Assembly (NCBI GenBank): GCA_034927445.1 | Contig: JAYFPZ010000044.1 | Coordinates: 1-64,000 of the forward strand | From: PHAA01 sp034927445 | GTDB lineage: Bacteria > Bacillota > Syntrophomonadia > Syntrophomonadales > Syntrophomonadaceae | Direction of reading: 5' to 3' | Length of the DNA: 64,000 bases | Shown: positions 33,474 through 42,519 of the stretch, piece after piece | Layout of the letters: every line of letters starts with the position of its first letter | Numbering within the stretch: position 1 is the first letter of the stretch | Notes under the pieces: model-generated | The model's database searches: none | What the model saw: only the letters and a program-made list of their open reading frames with translations | Told to the model about the DNA's origin: nothing | Translations under genes and position numbers: made by a program

Positions 33474-35216
33474 CTACAAACCGTATTTCCGCATTTTACT
33501 ATATAAAACTGATTTGTTAAGACCCAATTCCTTAGCTGTCTGAGCTTTATTATAATTGGTTGATTTCAGCATTTGCTCTATCAACTCTTTCTCCAATCTT
33601 TGCACCGAAGCGTTCAAGGTAGTACGCCCGGGTTCATTAACTGCAGCCGGAAGCACCTCGCCGCCCAACGAAGGAAAATGCTGCACCTCCAGCCGGACGG
33701 CCTGCTTTAAGAAAGCCAGATTTATAGCACGCTCCAGCAGGTTCTGCAACTCCCGCACATTACCCGGCCAGATATAATTTTGCAGCATATGCAGGGCTTC
33801 GTCGGAAATATCCGATACGTGAGCTTTTAGACGGGTATTGATCCCAGCAATTAAGTAATGAACCAGCAAAGGAATATCTTCAATTCGTTCCCGCAAAGGC
33901 GGGAGGTTTAATCGCACTACATTCAGGCGATAGTAAAGGTCTTCCCGGAACTCATGGTTGGCCACCATTTGCTCCAGGTCACGGTTGCTGGCAGCAATGA
34001 CTCTAACGTTTATGGAAATAGGATTAGTGCCGCCCACCCTTTCAATCACCCGTTCTTGAAGCACGGTGAGAAGTTTGGTCTGCATACCTGGAGGCATGTC
34101 ACCAATTTCATCCAGAAAGATGGTCCCTCCTTTGGCAAGCTCGAATTTACCTGGTTTGCCGCCTTTCTTGGCTCCGGTGAAAGCTCCTTCATCATAACCA
34201 AACAGCTCAGATTCCAACAGGTTTTCGGGTAAAGCAGCACAATTGACGCGCACGAAAGGCCCTTCCTGTCCGCCCTGGTTATGAATGGACTGGGCAAACA
34301 ATTCTTTGCCGGTTCCGCTTTCCCCGGTTATTAGAATGGTGGAACTTGTATGAGCCAATTGTTCGGCCATGGATTTGACCATTGCAAACTCGGGAGCGGT
34401 TCCGATAAGATCATCAAATTTCCAGCGGGCCTGGTAATGCTGGCGAAACTCCTCCTTATAGTAATTGAGTTCTTTCGCCGTTTCCTGCAGTTTATTTATG
34501 AGCATCTTGGCCTGGGACATATCCAAAAATAGACTTCTGCCTACCGCTCCGGTAATCTCGCCGTTCTTTATAATGGGGGTTCTGGTAATAATGGTGTCCC
34601 GGTTATTGACAGTCCACGCATCAATCTCGTGTATATCACCGGTTCTCAGAATTTCCGGCAGTTTGGAATGAGAAGTTATCTCCAGGATATGTCGGCCCAC
34701 CACATCCTCTTTCTTCATCTCCAATAAATGCAGGTAGGTCTGATTCATAAAAGTAATAATGCCCGCTTTATCTACAATCACATATATCTGGTAAGGACTC
34801 TGCACCAGCACCTCCGATACCGTTTCATACTCCTTTTCCATAGTCTGCAGTTTCTTCATGAGTAATTTCGCCCCGGCTTTATCCAGGAAAATCGTCTGCC
34901 CCACTGCCCCGATAACTTGATCCTCATTTATCAATGGGTACCGGGTGATAATGGTTTCACGGTCATTTACCGACCACAGATCGACGGGATCTGTTTTCCC
35001 GTTACGCAGGACCTCAGGTAATTTGGAATGGGGAGTAACCTCAAGAATATGCCTTTCCATTACCTCTTCTCTGGTTTTGTCCAACCATTCCGAATAGGCT
35101 TGATTAATAAATCGAATTATGCCATGCTTGTCAACAACCACGCAGGCCATGAGAGGATTGTCAAGGATAGCTTCAGCTACCTTGTACAGATTGAAACAAT
35201 CTTCGGGTTTATACAT
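33474..35216 (-). CDS. Sigma-54-dependent activator with two PAS domains
   Basis: Starting at ATG 35216 (GGAGGGC upstream) the protein has two PAS domains (about 5-110 and 125-235), each ending in a HILE(V/I)T.HSKLPE repeat that shows internal duplication. The AAA+ domain follows (GESGTGKE, GAFTGAKK, RVNCAALPENLLESELFG), then a Fis-type HTH (AQTAKELGLNKSVLYSKMRKYG). It should activate sigma-54 promoters, most obviously the thiolase one next door. Relatives near acyl-CoA genes respond to fatty-acid metabolites. PAS ligand unknown. Confidence 0.92.
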   Translation of the reverse strand: MYKPEDCFNLYKVAEAILDNPLMACVVVDKHGIIRFINQAYSEWLDKTREEVMERHILEVTPHSKLPEVLRNGKTDPVDLWSVNDRETIITRYPLINEDQVIGAVGQTIFLDKAGAKLLMKKLQTMEKEYETVSEVLVQSPYQIYVIVDKAGIITFMNQTYLHLLEMKKEDVVGRHILEITSHSKLPEILRTGDIHEIDAWTVNNRDTIITRTPIIKNGEITGAVGRSLFLDMSQAKMLINKLQETAKELNYYKEEFRQHYQARWKFDDLIGTAPEFAMVKSMAEQLAHTSSTILITGESGTGKELFAQSIHNQGGQEGPFVRVNCAALPENLLESELFGYDEGAFTGAKKGGKPGKFELAKGGTIFLDEIGDMPPGMQTKLLTVLQERVIERVGGTNPISINVRVIAASNRDLEQMVANHEFREDLYYRLNVVRLNLPPLRERIEDIPLLVHYLIAGINTRLKAHVSDISDEALHMLQNYIWPGNVRELQNLLERAINLAFLKQAVRLEVQHFPSLGGEVLPAAVNEPGRTTLNASVQRLEKELIEQMLKSTNYNKAQTAKELGLNKSVLYSKMRKYGL

Positions 35217-35403
35217 GGGCTGCCCTCCGATGCAAATTAGGTCATGCATTTATTATATCCAAACTTTAGCAGTTGCCAAATGGTACGCAAATCAGTTTGG
35301 AAAATAGTTTATAAATACTAAATTCAAGTCCTAGCTTAGGTGCAATTGTAGTACCATATATCCCCTAAAATAAACAGGGACCAGAAATCCAGTCCCAATA
35401 AAT

Positions 35404-35793
35404 TTATGCTTTTCTTATAACCCGTCCTTCGGCTATCGCTACCATTTGTCCGCTGCTATCGACAACTTCCATTCTATATAGCCCGGTTTTTCTCGTTAAA
35501 TTCTCTAACCGGGCGGTTGCCTGTAGTATTTCACCCACTCGGGTGGACTTGGTAAATGAAATATGAGTTTCCAGGGCCAAGGCCGACGGGCCGTGGGAAT
35601 TACTGGCGGCCCCAAACGCTACATCGGCCAGCGCAAAAATAGCCGCGCCATGGGTCAGGCCATGGACATTTAACAATTCCGGTTTAACTTCCATGCTGGC
35701 CACAGCATATCCTTCTCTTACTTCCAGCAGGGTTACCCCCAGGTACTCGCCCAAAGGATCGTTATTAGCCTGGAAATCATTTTTATTATCCAC
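35404..35793 (-). CDS. PaaI-family hotdog thioesterase
   Basis: The 129-residue protein has the PaaI/4HBT hotdog pattern: NVHGLTHGAAIFALADVAFGAASN (about 43-66), with the active-site Asp in LADVAFG. It hydrolyses acyl- or aryl-CoA and can release CoA from stalled intermediates. It fits the acyl-CoA setting and is transcribed alone. A weak hairpin (GGGAC/GTCCC, about 35379-35398) may terminate it. Confidence 0.85.
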   Translation of the reverse strand: MDNKNDFQANNDPLGEYLGVTLLEVREGYAVASMEVKPELLNVHGLTHGAAIFALADVAFGAASNSHGPSALALETHISFTKSTRVGEILQATARLENLTRKTGLYRMEVVDSSGQMVAIAEGRVIRKA

Positions 35794-35819
35794 TAGATAT
35801 CACATCCTAAAACCATATG

Positions 35820-36118
35820 GCAGAATTTAATTATACTGTTTTATATTGTACACAAACATTATCCGGTATGTCATGTAAATGAAATTTTCTAAGTGACTTC
35901 AAAAGTTTGAGCATGAACACGCTGTAGATATGATATCAAGATACCGTTACCGGATTATTTCAACAAGAACTGCTACCCCTATACAACCGTTGGGAAAAAC
36001 CTGACCCGCACCCCTGATATTCCAAATTAATATAGTAATAAAAAGCTGCGTTATTGCAAATTAAAGCGTAATCTATAATTAGAATTATCTTTATGGGGAA
36101 CGCCCGAGGGGGGATAAC
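35820..36118. other. Intergenic region upstream of the enoyl-CoA hydratase gene
   Basis: About 300 bp, AT-rich, between divergent genes. It has TATAAT-like sequence near 36072 but no well-spaced -35 and no sigma-54 consensus that I can find. Confidence 0.35.
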
Positions 36119-36871
36119 ATGCCGGAGGAAGCAAAACAACTGATCTTGTTGGAGCACGAAGACCATATTGCCACGGTAACCTTGAACAATCCACCTGCTA
36201 ATGTACTCTCGCAAGCGGTGATCGAGCAGTTGTCACTAACCTTTCAGGAACTTGCGCCAATCGATCCAGCCGCCGTAATCATAACCGGTCAGGGCAGCCA
36301 TTCATTTTGTGCCGGCGCAGATATCAAAGAGCTGGCTGAAAATGATTTATCCCGGAACAAGGCCCATTTCTTAAAGATCTACAATACCTTTAACCTCATT
36401 TCTGCCTGCAAATACCCGGTTATTGCAGCTATAAACGGATACGCATTTGGCGCCGGAATGGAATTGGCTCTATGCGCCGATATAAGAGTAATGGATCAAA
36501 ACGCCCGTATGTGTCCGGCGGGGGTCAACCTCAATCTGGCGTTTGGAACGCAGAGACTTATGCGGTTGGTTGGTCCCGGTCGGGCCAAGGATATGCTGTT
36601 TTGCGCCCGTCAGCTGAATGCCTCTGAAGCCCTGGAATTTGGCCTGGTTGAACATGCCGCGGCTCCCGGAACCAGTTGGGAAAAAGCCAAGGAAATAGCC
36701 AGGCTGATTCATCAAAAAGGCCGGTCGGCTGTCCTGGACGTAAAGGAAATGCTGAACCTGGGTATTGACCTCCCCTTAAACCAGGCATTAGAGCTTGAAG
36801 CCGAATCAGTTTGCCGGCTGTTGAGCACAAGTGAATTTGCCGGCCGGACTAGAAAATTTGTAACCAAATAA
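36119..36871 (+). CDS. Enoyl-CoA hydratase/isomerase family protein
   Basis: The 250-residue crotonase-fold enzyme has GSHSFCAGADIKEL (oxyanion-hole region, about 58-71) and AAINGYAFGAGMELALCADIRV (about 103-124). Of the two catalytic Glu of crotonase, the second (usually E in PEVNLG) reads PAGVNLNLAFG here. This suggests it is not a standard hydratase but an isomerase or hydrolase of the superfamily. AGGGGGGATAAC precedes the ATG. Confidence 0.85.
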   Translation: MPEEAKQLILLEHEDHIATVTLNNPPANVLSQAVIEQLSLTFQELAPIDPAAVIITGQGSHSFCAGADIKELAENDLSRNKAHFLKIYNTFNLISACKYPVIAAINGYAFGAGMELALCADIRVMDQNARMCPAGVNLNLAFGTQRLMRLVGPGRAKDMLFCARQLNASEALEFGLVEHAAAPGTSWEKAKEIARLIHQKGRSAVLDVKEMLNLGIDLPLNQALELEAESVCRLLSTSEFAGRTRKFVTK

Positions 36872-36913
36872 GCTGCCGGAATAATTAAGCACCAGATAGG
36901 CTGGTGGACTTAA

Positions 36914-36961
36914 GAGGACGATCTTCTGAATGCTGAGGCAGAAGCAGAACAATCGTCCTCA
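36914..36961 (+). terminator. Hairpin after the enoyl-CoA hydratase gene
   Basis: GAGGACGAT and ATCGTCCTC form the outer stem and CTTCTG/CAGAAG an inner one, followed by AATCTTTGG. Probable terminator, although the T-run is weak. Confidence 0.5.
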
Positions 36962-37026
36962 ATCTTTGGTGCGAACTAATAATTTAACCCGGCGAAGAGG
37001 CTCTTATGCTTGGTCGGATGTAATAC

Positions 37027-37057
37027 TTGACCGTTGATTGGGAAAGAGTTATATAAT
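37027..37057 (+). promoter_or_regulatory. Sigma-A promoter before the TauE/SafE gene
   Basis: TTGACC (37027-37032) is followed by TATATA at 17 bp spacing (37050) or TATAAT at 19 bp (37052). It is 75 bp upstream of the start codon. Confidence 0.65.
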
Positions 37058-37131
37058 TTATTGATATCGGGGAGATATTTAAAATAAAGCCAGAATGCAA
37101 AAACTTTGATATTTTTAAAGGAGAATTGATT

Positions 37132-37494
37132 ATGAGCGATATGGTATTGTTTATTTTGATTGGTTTAAGCGCTGGAATACTGGGTGGGGTTTTCGGCTTG
37201 GGCGGGGGCTTTATTATCGTCCCCGCTCTGGTTCTGCTTTGCGGGTTCAGCCAGTTGAAAGCACAGGGCACCTCCCTGGCGGTAATGCTGCCGCCGGTGG
37301 GACTCCTGGCCTTTATGACCTATTACCGCAACGGCAATGTGGATTTGAAGGCAGGAATTATTCTCTGCATCACCCTATTTATCGGCGGTTTATTTGGGGC
37401 CCAGATGGTTCAATCGGCAAACAACGACCTGCTCCGAAAAGGTTTTGCCATTTTCATGATTCTGATTTCAATCAAGATGCTGATGAGCAAATAG
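37132..37494 (+). CDS. Half-size TauE/SafE (TSUP) membrane permease
   Basis: About 120 residues with four helices and the TSUP motif GLSAGILGGVFGLGGGFIIVPAL near the N-terminus. Complete members (about 250 residues) contain two such halves, so this is a single half and may dimerise. TSUP proteins move sulfite, sulfonates or other organic anions. ATG 37132 follows AAAGGAG. Confidence 0.8.
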   Translation: MSDMVLFILIGLSAGILGGVFGLGGGFIIVPALVLLCGFSQLKAQGTSLAVMLPPVGLLAFMTYYRNGNVDLKAGIILCITLFIGGLFGAQMVQSANNDLLRKGFAIFMILISIKMLMSK

Positions 37495-37545
37495 GCATCA
37501 AGCTGCAGACTGAATAATGGACCGCAGATTAAATCAGAAACCGGG

Positions 37546-38211
37546 CTACACTTCCTTGATCCTCACCACATGGTCAACCGGCCGGCGCGAGGTTCTGACC
37601 TTATTCTGCAGGTGCTCGGCGTCGCTATGACCCAGCGCTATCCCAATGGTGATACAAAGGTTATCGGGTATTTCCAGTTCTGTCCGTACCAAATCCGGGT
37701 AGGAAGCAAACTGCACCGCTATCGCGCTGCTTATGCCATATTGCTCAGCAGCCAGCATAATGCTTTGGGCCAGAAGGCCCAAGTCAAACAAGGACCAATG
37801 GGTGAGAGAGCGATCCATACATAAAAAAGCGACTGCCGGCGCACCAAAGAAATTGAAATTCTGGGCCGTGTTGAAACGGCGTCCCTGCTCGTCATGGCGT
37901 GCGATACCTAAGGTGACAAGCCTCATTTTTCCTACTTCCTGATAGCGTTCTTTCAAAGCCGGGGGCCACTCAACCGGTCTTTCCAGATCCGGGTTGAAGG
38001 GAACATCCCGCTCGAAATAATCAACATAGAGTGCCCGCAATCTATCCAGGGCCGGGCCGCTGGCAACAAATATTTCCCAGGGCTGGGTGTTGCCCCATGA
38101 AGGCGAATGACTGGCAGCCTCCATAATCTTCATGATGGTCTCTTTATCCAATGCATCCGGTTTAAAGGCGCGGCAGGTAAATCGTGTTTTTAGTGCGGCG
38201 ACGACATCCAT
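37546..38211 (-). CDS. Nitroreductase family protein
   Basis: The 221 residues have the nitroreductase flavin fold: RFTCRAFKPD (about 9-18), SHSPSWGNTQPWEIFVA (about 33-49) with FMN contacts, and GISSAIAVQFASYPD (about 165-179), then ITIGIALGHSDA. It reduces nitro compounds, quinones or enones with NAD(P)H. A stand-alone gene. Confidence 0.87.
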   Translation of the reverse strand: MDVVAALKTRFTCRAFKPDALDKETIMKIMEAASHSPSWGNTQPWEIFVASGPALDRLRALYVDYFERDVPFNPDLERPVEWPPALKERYQEVGKMRLVTLGIARHDEQGRRFNTAQNFNFFGAPAVAFLCMDRSLTHWSLFDLGLLAQSIMLAAEQYGISSAIAVQFASYPDLVRTELEIPDNLCITIGIALGHSDAEHLQNKVRTSRRPVDHVVRIKEV

Positions 38212-38375
38212 GCGATAATTCCTCCCAACTTATTCCATAATAGTACTGCGATTATAGACATTATAGCATACCAGTCCTACGTTTATTGCCTCTTGCCGGC
38301 CCAATCCAACCATAAGGCAACCGGGCCGCCGAACAACTGCATTAAGCCGGCAAGGAGCCAGGAACTGGCCGTTCC

Positions 38376-39224
38376 TTATGATGAGGGCAGAACCTTTTTA
38401 GGCGTGGGAATCCTAGATTCACAGGGTACCCCGGTCTGACATTTGCCGCAGCCATAGCGGGGCTTATATTTTTCTAATGTTTTATCTACAAATACCGAAC
38501 ATATCGCGTGCTCCTTACCCTTTTCCATGGATATGGCGTTGACCGGACATCTTTTCACACAGGTCCCGCACATCGAACAATATTCCATAATATCTCCGTA
38601 TTTTCTTGAATCAGGCGGTACATATAACTCGGTCAGGATACTGCCAATCCTGCCGGCCATGCCTTTTGAGGTTATCAGCCCTTTAGACAGCCCGAAAGTT
38701 CCCAGCCCGCATACAAAACCCACATGTCTTTCCGACCAGTTGCTGGTAAATGATACCCCAGGATGGGAGTCGTCTTTTAACTCCGTCTTGGACCAGAACC
38801 TTGCATCCAATGAGGGTACCCGGCTTTTATAGCCTGCCTTGACCAGTTCCTGCTGCAGATAGACAGATAACTTGTTTAAGAGAGCATGGCCTTCAATCCT
38901 TCCATGCAGCCATTCTGCCGAAGGCCATGCTTTTTCTTTCCTGTTGCTTTTTCTTATGGCTTGGCTGAACGGAAGGAAAAAGGAGACAACTGTTTTCACC
39001 TCAGGCAGCCATTCCCGGGGAAGCAGGAAATGTTCCCCAATTACCGACGGATCTTTAAATAATTTAAAATACTCATCATCGGGAGACCCAAAAGCAAAAA
39101 TCGGTCTTTCGTAGATCTTCAATCCTACAAGCTCTTCAGAAATGGCATTTTGTCTGGATATGTAATTGTCCTCGGAGTTATAGACAAATTCAGCAGCCGT
39201 TTTTATCAGGCCTTGCTTGTTCAT
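38376..39224 (-). CDS. QueG-like 4Fe-4S double-cluster protein
   Basis: The 282-residue protein ends in a ferredoxin-type segment: CSMCGTCVKRCPVNAI (CxxCxxCxxxCP), then a shortened second set with AICSV, YGCGKCQTGVPC. This is the layout of epoxyqueuosine reductase-like proteins. The catalytic Asp region of QueG (FDARFWSKTE-like) is present as SLDARFWSKTELKDD, but true QueG proteins have extra C-terminal HEAT-like regions. It may be a reductase of another substrate. Function uncertain. Confidence 0.72.
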   Translation of the reverse strand: MNKQGLIKTAAEFVYNSEDNYISRQNAISEELVGLKIYERPIFAFGSPDDEYFKLFKDPSVIGEHFLLPREWLPEVKTVVSFFLPFSQAIRKSNRKEKAWPSAEWLHGRIEGHALLNKLSVYLQQELVKAGYKSRVPSLDARFWSKTELKDDSHPGVSFTSNWSERHVGFVCGLGTFGLSKGLITSKGMAGRIGSILTELYVPPDSRKYGDIMEYCSMCGTCVKRCPVNAISMEKGKEHAICSVFVDKTLEKYKPRYGCGKCQTGVPCESRIPTPKKVLPSS

Positions 39225-39312
39225 TTGGTCCCTCCTGGTTCATACTTGTTTTACATTAGCCTATGTCCAATAGATAGTGTAGGCCTTAAAAAATAAAAGA
39301 GTAATCACTTCT

Positions 39313-40140
39313 CTAAATAGGCTGGCATGCCTCGCAAAAATAAACACTGCCGCCTAGATAGGTCTCTTTTCTGATTGGGCGGCCGCACCGGGGGCAGGCC
39401 TTACCGGCAGTATTCTTGCTGGCTCTGGTGGTATAGCCCCCTGGGCGGCCAAACAGGTCCTTTTCCGTATCCCGCCCGCCCAGTTTGGTTATTTCTTCCA
39501 GAGTCGCTTTAATAGTTTGCAAGAGCCTATCTCTTTCATTTTCGGAAAGTGCATTAACCTTCTTTTTGGGATGTATTTGGGCATTGTAAAGGATTTCCTG
39601 CAAGACGCCGTTGCCCAGTCCGGGTATACGCTGTTCCGTGGCCAGGAAGGCTTTGGCGTTTAATTTTTGTACTCCTTCAGCGGCAATCAGCCCGTCAAAA
39701 TATGCCTTATCGAACTCCTCAGACAATGGAGAAGGTTTTTCTTTAGCCACCTGGTAATAAGGATTTTCCATTTCCCCTGCAGGGAAACACCACAGACCGC
39801 CATACATCTGTACCGTGGCGCTAAGAGCGGAGCCATCTTCAAACTCGATCAGCAGCTGGTGTTTGGCCGGCAGCTTTTCATGGCCCTCATGGTATTTAAG
39901 CCCAACTCCGTCACCGATTAAGATAATCGCAGTTCCTGCCTGTATTTCTACAAAACCGCCGTATCCACGGGCCTTACCAATTGTCTTTCCAACCAGCAGT
40001 GCCTTATACTGTTGCGGATCGCCGTAAAACCAGGCGAACTTATGGGGAGCATGGGCAGCAACGACATTGCTTATGGTCTTTCCCTTTATAGTTTCATTGA
40101 TTTGGGCTGCAACCGTAATGGCCTCAGGTAATTCCAGCAT
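39313..40140 (-). CDS. Fpg/Nei-type DNA glycosylase with an N-terminal Leu instead of Pro
   Basis: Starting at ATG 40140 (AAAGGAGGC upstream), the protein has the helix-2-turn-helix (IPGLGNGVLQEILYNAQIHP) and a C-terminal zinc finger (CPRCGRPIRKE.. FCEAC). These match formamidopyrimidine-DNA glycosylase/endonuclease VIII. The N-terminus reads MLELPEA, while Fpg and Nei use an N-terminal Pro (MPELPE or MPEGPE) as catalytic nucleophile. The Glu at position 3 is kept. Related Clostridial proteins with MIELPEA are, as I recall, a separate subfamily. Glycosylase activity is uncertain. Confidence 0.85.
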   Translation of the reverse strand: MLELPEAITVAAQINETIKGKTISNVVAAHAPHKFAWFYGDPQQYKALLVGKTIGKARGYGGFVEIQAGTAIILIGDGVGLKYHEGHEKLPAKHQLLIEFEDGSALSATVQMYGGLWCFPAGEMENPYYQVAKEKPSPLSEEFDKAYFDGLIAAEGVQKLNAKAFLATEQRIPGLGNGVLQEILYNAQIHPKKKVNALSENERDRLLQTIKATLEEITKLGGRDTEKDLFGRPGGYTTRASKNTAGKACPRCGRPIRKETYLGGSVYFCEACQPI

Positions 40141-40249
40141 GAGCCTGCCTCCTTTCCTATACCGTCCAGGGACAAATATGGCAAATAGCAATGCTATTTC
40201 CAGCTTATTGACTATACATTTAATTTAGAATAAGCTGATTTCCCAGATA

Positions 40250-40957
40250 TTAGAAGTATTTCCCCCGATGTCGTTCATATTCCTTCAGCACTAATTGCCT
40301 GCTTATGGCGCCTCCATGAGCAGGTAAATAAGTCGAGCAATTCGTATCCAGCAGTCTTTGCCAACTCCTTACAGCTTCTCCGATATCATCGGCAAAAGGC
40401 TGAAAAATGGAATTTTTGATTTCTCCCACCATGGCGTCGCCTACCAGCGCTATTTCATCATCAATTATCAAACTCATAGAACCCCGGGTATGCCCCGGAG
40501 TATGAATAATATAGGCATTATATCCCCATGGGTTCAAATCCAGGCGGGAAGCAACCTCGATATCACCATCGACACCCTGGTATTTCAACCGGGGTTGTAG
40601 TAGGTTGGCAAATAATTTTAATATAATTCGGGTAAAGCAGATAGTACCTTGCGGTAACGGACTGTCGCCATATCGTAAATAATCGGCTTCACTCTGGTGA
40701 ATCAAGATTTGCGGATGGAACTCTGCTTTCAATTTCCGTGCATTCTCGGCATGATCAAAATGGGAATGGGTCAAGATCAGCAGATCGATACGCTCAATCT
40801 GTAAAAGCCTCAGTCTTCTTCGTAATTTCCTCCACTGGTTGAAGCGGCTGCTATCGACCATGATACAAGCGGTGCCATTGTTGATAATAAAGGCATTGCT
40901 GCGTCCGCTTAATATCCGGATGATTTCGTACCCCGATTTGGTTTTCCACGTTTTCAT
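40250..40957 (-). CDS. MBL-fold metallohydrolase
   Basis: This is a beta-lactamase-fold hydrolase of about 235 residues with THSHFDHAEN (HxHxDH motif), HTPGHTRGSMSL and VGDAMVG, then PAHGG at the end. Its exact reaction cannot be told; it is most like glyoxalase II-type hydrolases. ATG 40957 fits AGGAGAGG better than 40963. It stands alone. Confidence 0.85.
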   Translation of the reverse strand: MKTWKTKSGYEIIRILSGRSNAFIINNGTACIMVDSSRFNQWRKLRRRLRLLQIERIDLLILTHSHFDHAENARKLKAEFHPQILIHQSEADYLRYGDSPLPQGTICFTRIILKLFANLLQPRLKYQGVDGDIEVASRLDLNPWGYNAYIIHTPGHTRGSMSLIIDDEIALVGDAMVGEIKNSIFQPFADDIGEAVRSWQRLLDTNCSTYLPAHGGAISRQLVLKEYERHRGKYF

Positions 40958-41252
40958 GTCCATCCTCTCCTGACCGCAACCGCAGCTGATATAGCAATAT
41001 TATAGCGCGTTTCCCCAACCCTGATGAAGCCTAAATTCCGAGTATATCAATATAAAAAGCGGGTTTGCCATCTAAGCTGGTTATCCCTCGGTGATATAAA
41101 ACCAAGCATTTCATGCCCAGAACCAATTAATCGTATAATTTCAAGCATATCGGGCAATTACAAAGGAGAAAGCATCTGGCGAATAAGCCGGGAATAGGCT
41201 AAACTAATTATATTAACAAATAGCAAAATAAGGAAATAAAGGGGTGTTTAAA

Positions 41253-41849
41253 ATGGCTCATAATCTGCCGGATTTGCCGTATGCCTATGATTCACTGGAA
41301 CCTTTTTATGATGAAGCGACCTTGAGATTGCACCACGACATGCACCACAAAGCTTACGTTGATGGTCTTAACAGTGCCGAGGCCAAGCTGGCCGAGGCCA
41401 TGGCCAAAGGCGACTTTGCCCTGGTCAAACACATTGAACGGGAGCTGGCTTTTCACGGCTCCGGACATATCCTGCACACTATGTTCTGGGAAAACATGAA
41501 GCCGAACGGCGGCGGGCCTGCAAACGGCGCAGTAGCTGCCTTGATTGACCGCGACTTTGGTTCGTTTGACAACTTCAAAAAACTCTTCACCGCTGCGGCG
41601 GTTGCGGTAGAAGGCTCGGGATGGGCGATACTGGCCTGCAACCCGTATTTTGAGAAGCTGGTAGTGCTGCAGGCTGAAAAACATCAGGATCTGACCCAGT
41701 GGGGAACGGTTCCCCTGTTGATCGTTGATGTCTGGGAACACGCCTATTACCTTAAATACCAAAACAAGCGCGCTGCCTGGGTTGAAGCCTGGTGGAACCT
41801 GGTTAACTGGGATGACGTCAACCGCCGGGTTGCTTTAATGCAGAAATAA
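41253..41849 (+). CDS. sodA: Superoxide dismutase (Fe/Mn)
   Basis: The 198-residue enzyme has all metal ligands: LHHDMHHKAYVDGLN (first His), HGSGHILHTMFW (second His) and DVWEHAYYLKYQNKRAAW (Asp and His). It converts superoxide to oxygen and peroxide, an expected defence in a strict anaerobe exposed to air. ATG 41253 has AAAGGGGTG upstream. Fe or Mn preference cannot be decided. It is monocistronic. Confidence 0.94.
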   Translation: MAHNLPDLPYAYDSLEPFYDEATLRLHHDMHHKAYVDGLNSAEAKLAEAMAKGDFALVKHIERELAFHGSGHILHTMFWENMKPNGGGPANGAVAALIDRDFGSFDNFKKLFTAAAVAVEGSGWAILACNPYFEKLVVLQAEKHQDLTQWGTVPLLIVDVWEHAYYLKYQNKRAAWVEAWWNLVNWDDVNRRVALMQK

Positions 41850-42051
41850 AGCCGGACGAATAGGCTTTCCATCTGACTGCCGGCGGCTTGAAGAAAAGTG
41901 CGGTAAGCCTCAGTAGTAATGCAAAATCCCGAAGGCACTGGAAAACCTGCCCTGGCTATTTCGCCCAGGTCGCTCCCTTGCTTCCGGCCAACGGCAGTTG
42001 AGCTTTATCTATCTTATCCCCAAAAAGTCCATAGCGGTTAATCGGGGCCAC
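41850..42051 (-). pseudogene. N-terminal remnant of a PEP synthase/PPDK-type gene, frameshifted
   Basis: On the minus strand, downstream of AGGAGGAGGTGG, the frame reads NRYGLFGDKIDKAQLPLAGSKGA. After a one-base shift it continues LGEIARAGFPVPSGF and CITTEAYRTFLQAAGSQ. This is the first ATP-grasp segment of phosphoenolpyruvate synthase and related PEP-utilising enzymes (GGKGANLAEM..GFPVPPGFCITT). It breaks off exactly at the sodA stop codon. It is a dead fragment left by a deletion, of interest for genome history. Confidence 0.8.
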
Positions 42052-42117
42052 CTCCTCCTGAGCACTATTATTTACGATTTGTACTGAATTTAGAACGCGG
42101 GAGTAAAACGCAAAATA

Positions 42118-42186
42118 ATATGCTCCCCTTCAAGCAGACAGTTGAACCGGTCAAAAATTTAACTATCTGCGGAACGGGGAGCATAT
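42118..42186. repeat. Large inverted repeat between sodA and feo genes
   Basis: ATATGCTCCCC (42118-42128) is exactly inverted as GGGGAGCATAT (42176-42186), with an inner pair GCAGACAGTT/AACTATCTGC (one mismatch). The result is one long hairpin about 69 nt across. On the minus strand it is followed by TATTATTTTGCG, so it could terminate the feo operon. It could also be a structured RNA or a small repeat element. Confidence 0.6.
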
Positions 42187-42279
42187 CAGCCATCCCGGTT
42201 CTTTTCTTTACGGTTGCTGGCAAGGGGTCATGGCAAACTCTGACGCCTGCCGGGACGGTCAAACAAGCACTCAATAGTA

Positions 42280-42459
42280 TTACCTGGGTTCATGGAATTC
42301 GATCCGTTTCAATTCTTGCGGATGACAGCAACTGCAACCGGATGCGGAACTGCAGGAATCCTTGGTGCTGCAGCCCGAGCAGGTTCCGTTTCTTATAATA
42401 TGTCTCACCGCCAGAGCCACTAAAGCAATAAGACCTAAACTGATTAATATGGTTGCCAT
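42280..42459 (-). CDS. FeoB-associated Cys-rich membrane protein
   Basis: This 59-residue protein has one transmembrane helix (ATILISLGLIALVALAVRHI) followed by a Cys-rich tail (CSGCSTKDSC, CSCC). The pattern is that of the small protein encoded after feoB in many anaerobes, thought to help iron handling. ATG 42459 has AAAGGAG upstream; the GTG at 42468 is less likely. Confidence 0.85.
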   Translation of the reverse strand: MATILISLGLIALVALAVRHIIRNGTCSGCSTKDSCSSASGCSCCHPQELKRIEFHEPR

Positions 42460-42519
42460 AAAAAGCACTCTCCTTTCATAATGGGTCCCGGATAGATATC
42501 ATCATCCGGCGATAATTAA

